Positions 61,488-64,000 of a stretch of DNA of 64,000 nt are shown piece after piece. The stretch lies in the NCBI RefSeq assembly GCF_002910915.1, contig NZ_NEUF01000186.1, positions 128,494-192,493 on the forward strand, given 5' to 3'. The notes below the pieces were generated by a model. That model did no database searches and was not told the DNA's origin. It saw only the letters and a program-made list of their open reading frames with translations. This DNA comes from Streptomyces sp. SM10 (lineage in GTDB: Bacteria > Actinomycetota > Actinomycetes > Streptomycetales > Streptomycetaceae). A program made the translations under genes and the position numbers. Every line of letters starts with the position of its first letter. The first letter of the stretch is position 1.

Positions 61488-61784
61488 TTGTCCACAGGCG
61501 ACCGGTGATCCGATTAGTTATCCACAGGCTGTGAAGAAGATCTGTGGACACCGGAAGAGGGCGTTCCGAAAGTGGCATCATGGGGCATGGATTCGCTGCT
61601 CAAACCTGATCCGTGCACTCATTCGGGTGGGTATTCCTCTCCTCAATGAGTTGATCAACAGAATTGGGGGACATGGCAGAGGCTGTGACCCCCTGGGGCA
61701 TCCAGGGTTACTGAGGCGATTTGTCGACCATGTCGCGGTGTGGTGTCGACTTGTCCCCAGGCTGGACGCGTGACCTGTGGATAA
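61488..61784. promoter_or_regulatory. DnaA-box cluster between serS and pheA
   Basis: Perfect boxes are TTGTCCACA 61488-61496 (+), TTATCCACA 61518-61526 (+) and TTATCCACA on the minus strand at 61776-61784. Near matches are GTGTCCACA (minus, 61543-61551) and TTGTCCCCA (61751-61759). The whole interval 61262-61941 has no convincing gene; the frame 61453-61773 shows no SD or family. Confidence 0.72.
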
Positions 61785-61861
61785 CTCTGATCACCCTGTG
61801 CGAAAAGAAAATCCGACGGTACGACCAGGCGGCGGGGTAGAGCGGCACGTCCGGACGCCAG

Positions 61862-61905
61862 GACCGGACGGACAGGACGACCGGACGGACAGGACGACCG
61901 GACGG
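61862..61905. repeat. 17-bp tandem repeat next to pheA
   Basis: GACCGGACGGACAGGAC twice in tandem (61862-61878, 61879-61895), then 10 bases of a third copy, ending in the pheA terminator. Confidence 0.85.
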
Positions 61906-61943
61906 CCGTGGGGAATCAGGTCCGATCCCCCACCGCGGCCGTC
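61901..61943 (-). terminator. pheA terminator
   Basis: Arms 61901-61914 and 61926-61943 pair with one bulge and overlap the pheA stop codon. Confidence 0.65.
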
Positions 61944-62877
61944 AGACGCGGCCGTCCTGGCTGCGGGCCAGCCAGTCGGACGCCTCGGTGAAGTCCGTGT
62001 CCGACGTCCCGATCCGCAGGGGGCTCACCTCGTCGGGCGCCACCCCCGCCCGCGGGTACGAACCCAGGAACCGCACCTTCGGACAGATCCGCTTCAGCCC
62101 CATCAGGGCCTCGCCGACGCGGCGGTCGGCGATGTGCCCCTCGGCGTCCACGGCGAAGCAGTAGTTCCCGATGCCCTCCCCGGTGGGCCGGGACTGGATC
62201 AGCATCAGGTTGACCCCGCGTACGGCGAACTCCTGGAGCAGTTCGAGGAGGGCACCGGGATGGTCGTCGCCCAGCCAGATGACCACGGAGGTCTTGTCGG
62301 CCCCCGTGGGCGCGGACGGCCGGGCGGGGCGACCCACCAGCACGAAGCGCGTCTGGGCGTTCTCCGCGTCGTGGATCTCCGTCACCAGCGGTTCCAGCCC
62401 GTACGTCGCCGCGGCGAACTCGCCGGCGAAGGCCGCGTCGTAGCGCCCCTCCTGGACCAGCCGGGCACCGTCCGCGTTCGAGGCGGCCGACTCCCACACC
62501 GCGCTGGGCAGATGGGCGGCCATCCAGTTGCGCACCTGGGGCTGCGCGGCCGGGTGGGCGGTCACGGTCTTGATGTCCGACAGCTTCGTCCCGGGACGCA
62601 CCAGGAGCGCGAAGGTGATGGAGAGCAGCACCTCGCGGTAGATCATCAGCGGAGCGCCCGTGGTCAGCTCGTCGAGCGTCGCGCTGATCCCGCCCTCCAC
62701 GGAGTTCTCGATGGGGACGAGCGCCGCGGCGGCCTGCCCGCCGCGCACCGCGTCCAGCGCGGCCGGAACCGAGACCATCGGGACGAGTTCGCGGGTGGCG
62801 GCTTCGGGGAGCGTGCGGAGGGCCACCTCGGTGAAGGTGCCTTCGGGTCCGAGATAGGCGTAACGCGTGGCTGACAT
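61942..62877 (-). CDS. pheA: Prephenate dehydratase
   Basis: 311 residues. Converts prephenate to phenylpyruvate. Two-lobed PDT domain (YAYLGPEGTFTEVALR, VPIENSVEGGISATLDEL) with the essential QTRFVLV (Thr-Arg-Phe), then an ACT domain (TSVVIWLGDDHPGALLELLQEFAVRGVNLMLIQSRPTGEGIGNYCFAVDAEGH) for Phe feedback control. Monofunctional, without chorismate mutase. ATG 62877. Downstream of efeB on the same strand by 39 bases, so perhaps cotranscribed. Confidence 0.96.
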   Translation of the reverse strand: MSATRYAYLGPEGTFTEVALRTLPEAATRELVPMVSVPAALDAVRGGQAAAALVPIENSVEGGISATLDELTTGAPLMIYREVLLSITFALLVRPGTKLSDIKTVTAHPAAQPQVRNWMAAHLPSAVWESAASNADGARLVQEGRYDAAFAGEFAAATYGLEPLVTEIHDAENAQTRFVLVGRPARPSAPTGADKTSVVIWLGDDHPGALLELLQEFAVRGVNLMLIQSRPTGEGIGNYCFAVDAEGHIADRRVGEALMGLKRICPKVRFLGSYPRAGVAPDEVSPLRIGTSDTDFTEASDWLARSQDGRV

Positions 62878-62916
62878 ACGGTCACCCTAATGGGCCGAAG
62901 GACGGGCCCGTGCGCC

Positions 62917-64000
62917 TCACGCCTCCAGCAGCCGCTGCCCCACGTACTCCCCGGACGCCGCGCCTCCGGGTACGGCGAAGAGACCGCTGGCCTCGTGCCG
63001 GATGAACGGCGAGAGCGCGTCCCCGCGGTCCAGTTTGCGCTGGACCGGGATGAAGCCCTTGAACGGATCGGCCTGCCAGCAGACGAAGAGCAGCCCGGCG
63101 TCCGGGGTGCCGTCGTCGGAGATCCCGTCGTGGTAGGAGAAGGGACGGCGCAGCATGGCCGCACCTCCGTTCTTCTCGGGGGAGGAGATCCGGGCGTGCG
63201 CGTTGCCGGGGATCAGCAGCTTGCCGTCCGGCCCCGCCTTGTCGAGGTCCATCGCCGTGTCCTCGGAGCCGCCGCTCAGGGGGGCGCCGTCCGCCTTCCG
63301 CCGGCCGATGACCTGTTCCTGGCGCGTGACCGTGAGCTCTTCCCAGTCGTCCAGGAGCATCCGGATCCGCCGGACGACCGCGTAGGATCCGCCCTCCATC
63401 CAGGCGTACGCCGACGAGCCGCCGGACGGGACGAAGATCCGCTCCTGGAAGTCGCTCTCGGCCGGCTTCGGATTGTTGGTGCCGTCGACCTGGCCCATCA
63501 GGTTGCGCGCGGTCATCGGCCGCTCCGTGGTGCCCGGGGTGCGGTTGAAGCCGTTCATCTGCCACCGCACCCGGGCCGTCGGGCCGGCCTCCTTCTGCAG
63601 GGCGCGCAGCGCGTGGAAGGCGACGAGCGCGTCGTCGGCACCGATCTGCACCCAGAGATCGCCGTCGGAGCGCCCGGCGTCGAGGTGGTCGGACGAGAAC
63701 GCGGGCAGCGGGTCCAGAGCGGCCGGACGGCGGTCCGTGAGGCCGGTGCGGGTGAAGAAGGTCCGCCCGAATCCGAAGGTGACGGTCAGGGAGGACGGCC
63801 CGGCGTCCAGAGCGATGCCGGTGTCGTGTCCCCGGCCGCTCTCCGCCGGCTCACCGGCCATCAGCCGCTCCGACACGGCGGACCAGCGGCGCATCAGGGC
63901 AGCCGCCTCCGTGCGCCCCGACCCCGGCGTCAGGTCGAAGGCGACCAGATGCCCGCGCGCCTGAAGCGGAGTGGTGATCCCCGCTTGGTGTTTCCCGTGA
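62917..64000 (-). CDS. efeB: Dyp-type heme peroxidase, EfeB-like (5' end missing)
   Basis: The frame continues unbroken past the window edge, upstream of ATG 63894, with HGKHQAGITTPLQARGHLVAFDLTP, a typical EfeB/Dyp N-terminal part of the mature enzyme. MGQVDGTNNP carries the G-x-x-D-G motif; DDWEELTVTRQEQVIGRRKADGAPLSG and HARISSPEKNGG...LRRPFSYHDGI are family segments including the proximal His. Usually Tat-exported and paired with EfeU/EfeO for iron uptake; the signal and partners lie outside the window. Confidence 0.9.
   Translation of the reverse strand, partial: HGKHQAGITTPLQARGHLVAFDLTPGSGRTEAAALMRRWSAVSERLMAGEPAESGRGHDTGIALDAGPSSLTVTFGFGRTFFTRTGLTDRRPAALDPLPAFSSDHLDAGRSDGDLWVQIGADDALVAFHALRALQKEAGPTARVRWQMNGFNRTPGTTERPMTARNLMGQVDGTNNPKPAESDFQERIFVPSGGSSAYAWMEGGSYAVVRRIRMLLDDWEELTVTRQEQVIGRRKADGAPLSGGSEDTAMDLDKAGPDGKLLIPGNAHARISSPEKNGGAAMLRRPFSYHDGISDDGTPDAGLLFVCWQADPFKGFIPVQRKLDRGDALSPFIRHEASGLFAVPGGAASGEYVGQRLLEA

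Noticed and set aside
61453..61773. Possible 106-codon gene between serS and pheA
   Set aside because: No SD, no recognisable similarity, and it runs through several DnaA boxes.
63990..64000. parS-like GTTTCCCGTGA at the right edge
   Set aside because: It has a mismatch at the core and is inside the EfeB coding frame (H-G-K-H-Q-A-G), which explains the sequence fully.

Overview
The window is a very GC-rich actinobacterial chromosome segment. Several features point to Streptomyces, close to the replication origin: the ssgR-ssgA sporulation pair, a lipid II glycyltransferase of the FemX type, a fused CydCD, the block rpsF-ssb-rpsR-rplI-MATE-dnaB, four perfect parS sites (GTTTCACGTGAAAC), several clusters of DnaA boxes, and many genes with the leaderless promoter layout. 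The SsgA sequence looks closest to the S. griseus type, judged from memory only. Both ends cut a gene: a class A penicillin-binding protein at the left and a Dyp-type peroxidase (EfeB) at the right.

Layout. 0-6.6 kb is a cell-envelope block: PBP, a GT87-like membrane glycosyltransferase, an alanine-racemase-like protein, FemX and a small membrane protein. 6.9-12.1 kb holds ribosomal and replication housekeeping genes (rpsF, ssb, rpsR, rplI), a MATE exporter and dnaB. 12.1-23.6 kb is an accessory-looking stretch of single genes: a NADAR-like protein with a disturbed 5' end, a VOC protein, a serine hydrolase, a winged-helix protein, GNAT, a divergent MarR/MFS pair, a small membrane protein, Nudix, LysR, a gamma-family PLP lyase, a holin-like membrane protein and a cupin. 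23.7-29 kb has a small DUF5326-type protein, ssgR-ssgA (sporulation control), a YibE/F membrane protein and thiC behind a TPP riboswitch. 29-32.5 kb has a two-TM protein, a metallophosphatase and a LacI regulator.

32.9-42.3 kb centres on respiration: a HisC-like aminotransferase, then a Rex operator, cydA, cydB, a fused cydCD whose GTG start lies inside a parS site, and an orphan GAF histidine kinase of the DosS type. 42.4-51.4 kb is accessory: a Cof-type HAD phosphatase, an LLM oxidoreductase, a SNF2 helicase-SWIM zinc-finger gene pair with a small companion, a 3'-truncated second copy of the LLM gene, and two conserved hypothetical genes. 51.6-58.2 kb has KptA, an alpha/beta-hydrolase-SDR fusion and a two-ATPase, two-permease ABC operon. 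58.3-64 kb has two small hypothetical genes, a HAD phosphatase coupled to serS, then pheA and efeB.

The most distinctive signals are chromosomal rather than metabolic. They are a 62-bp perfect palindrome centred on a parS site between convergent genes, parS sites that supply or sit in gene start regions, and four intergenic clusters of DnaA boxes (upstream of dnaB, between kptA and the SDR fusion, upstream of the ABC operon, and between serS and pheA). Together they suggest this near-origin arm is densely marked for segregation (ParB) and for DnaA binding. I found no CRISPR array, complete insertion sequence, prophage, rRNA or tRNA.
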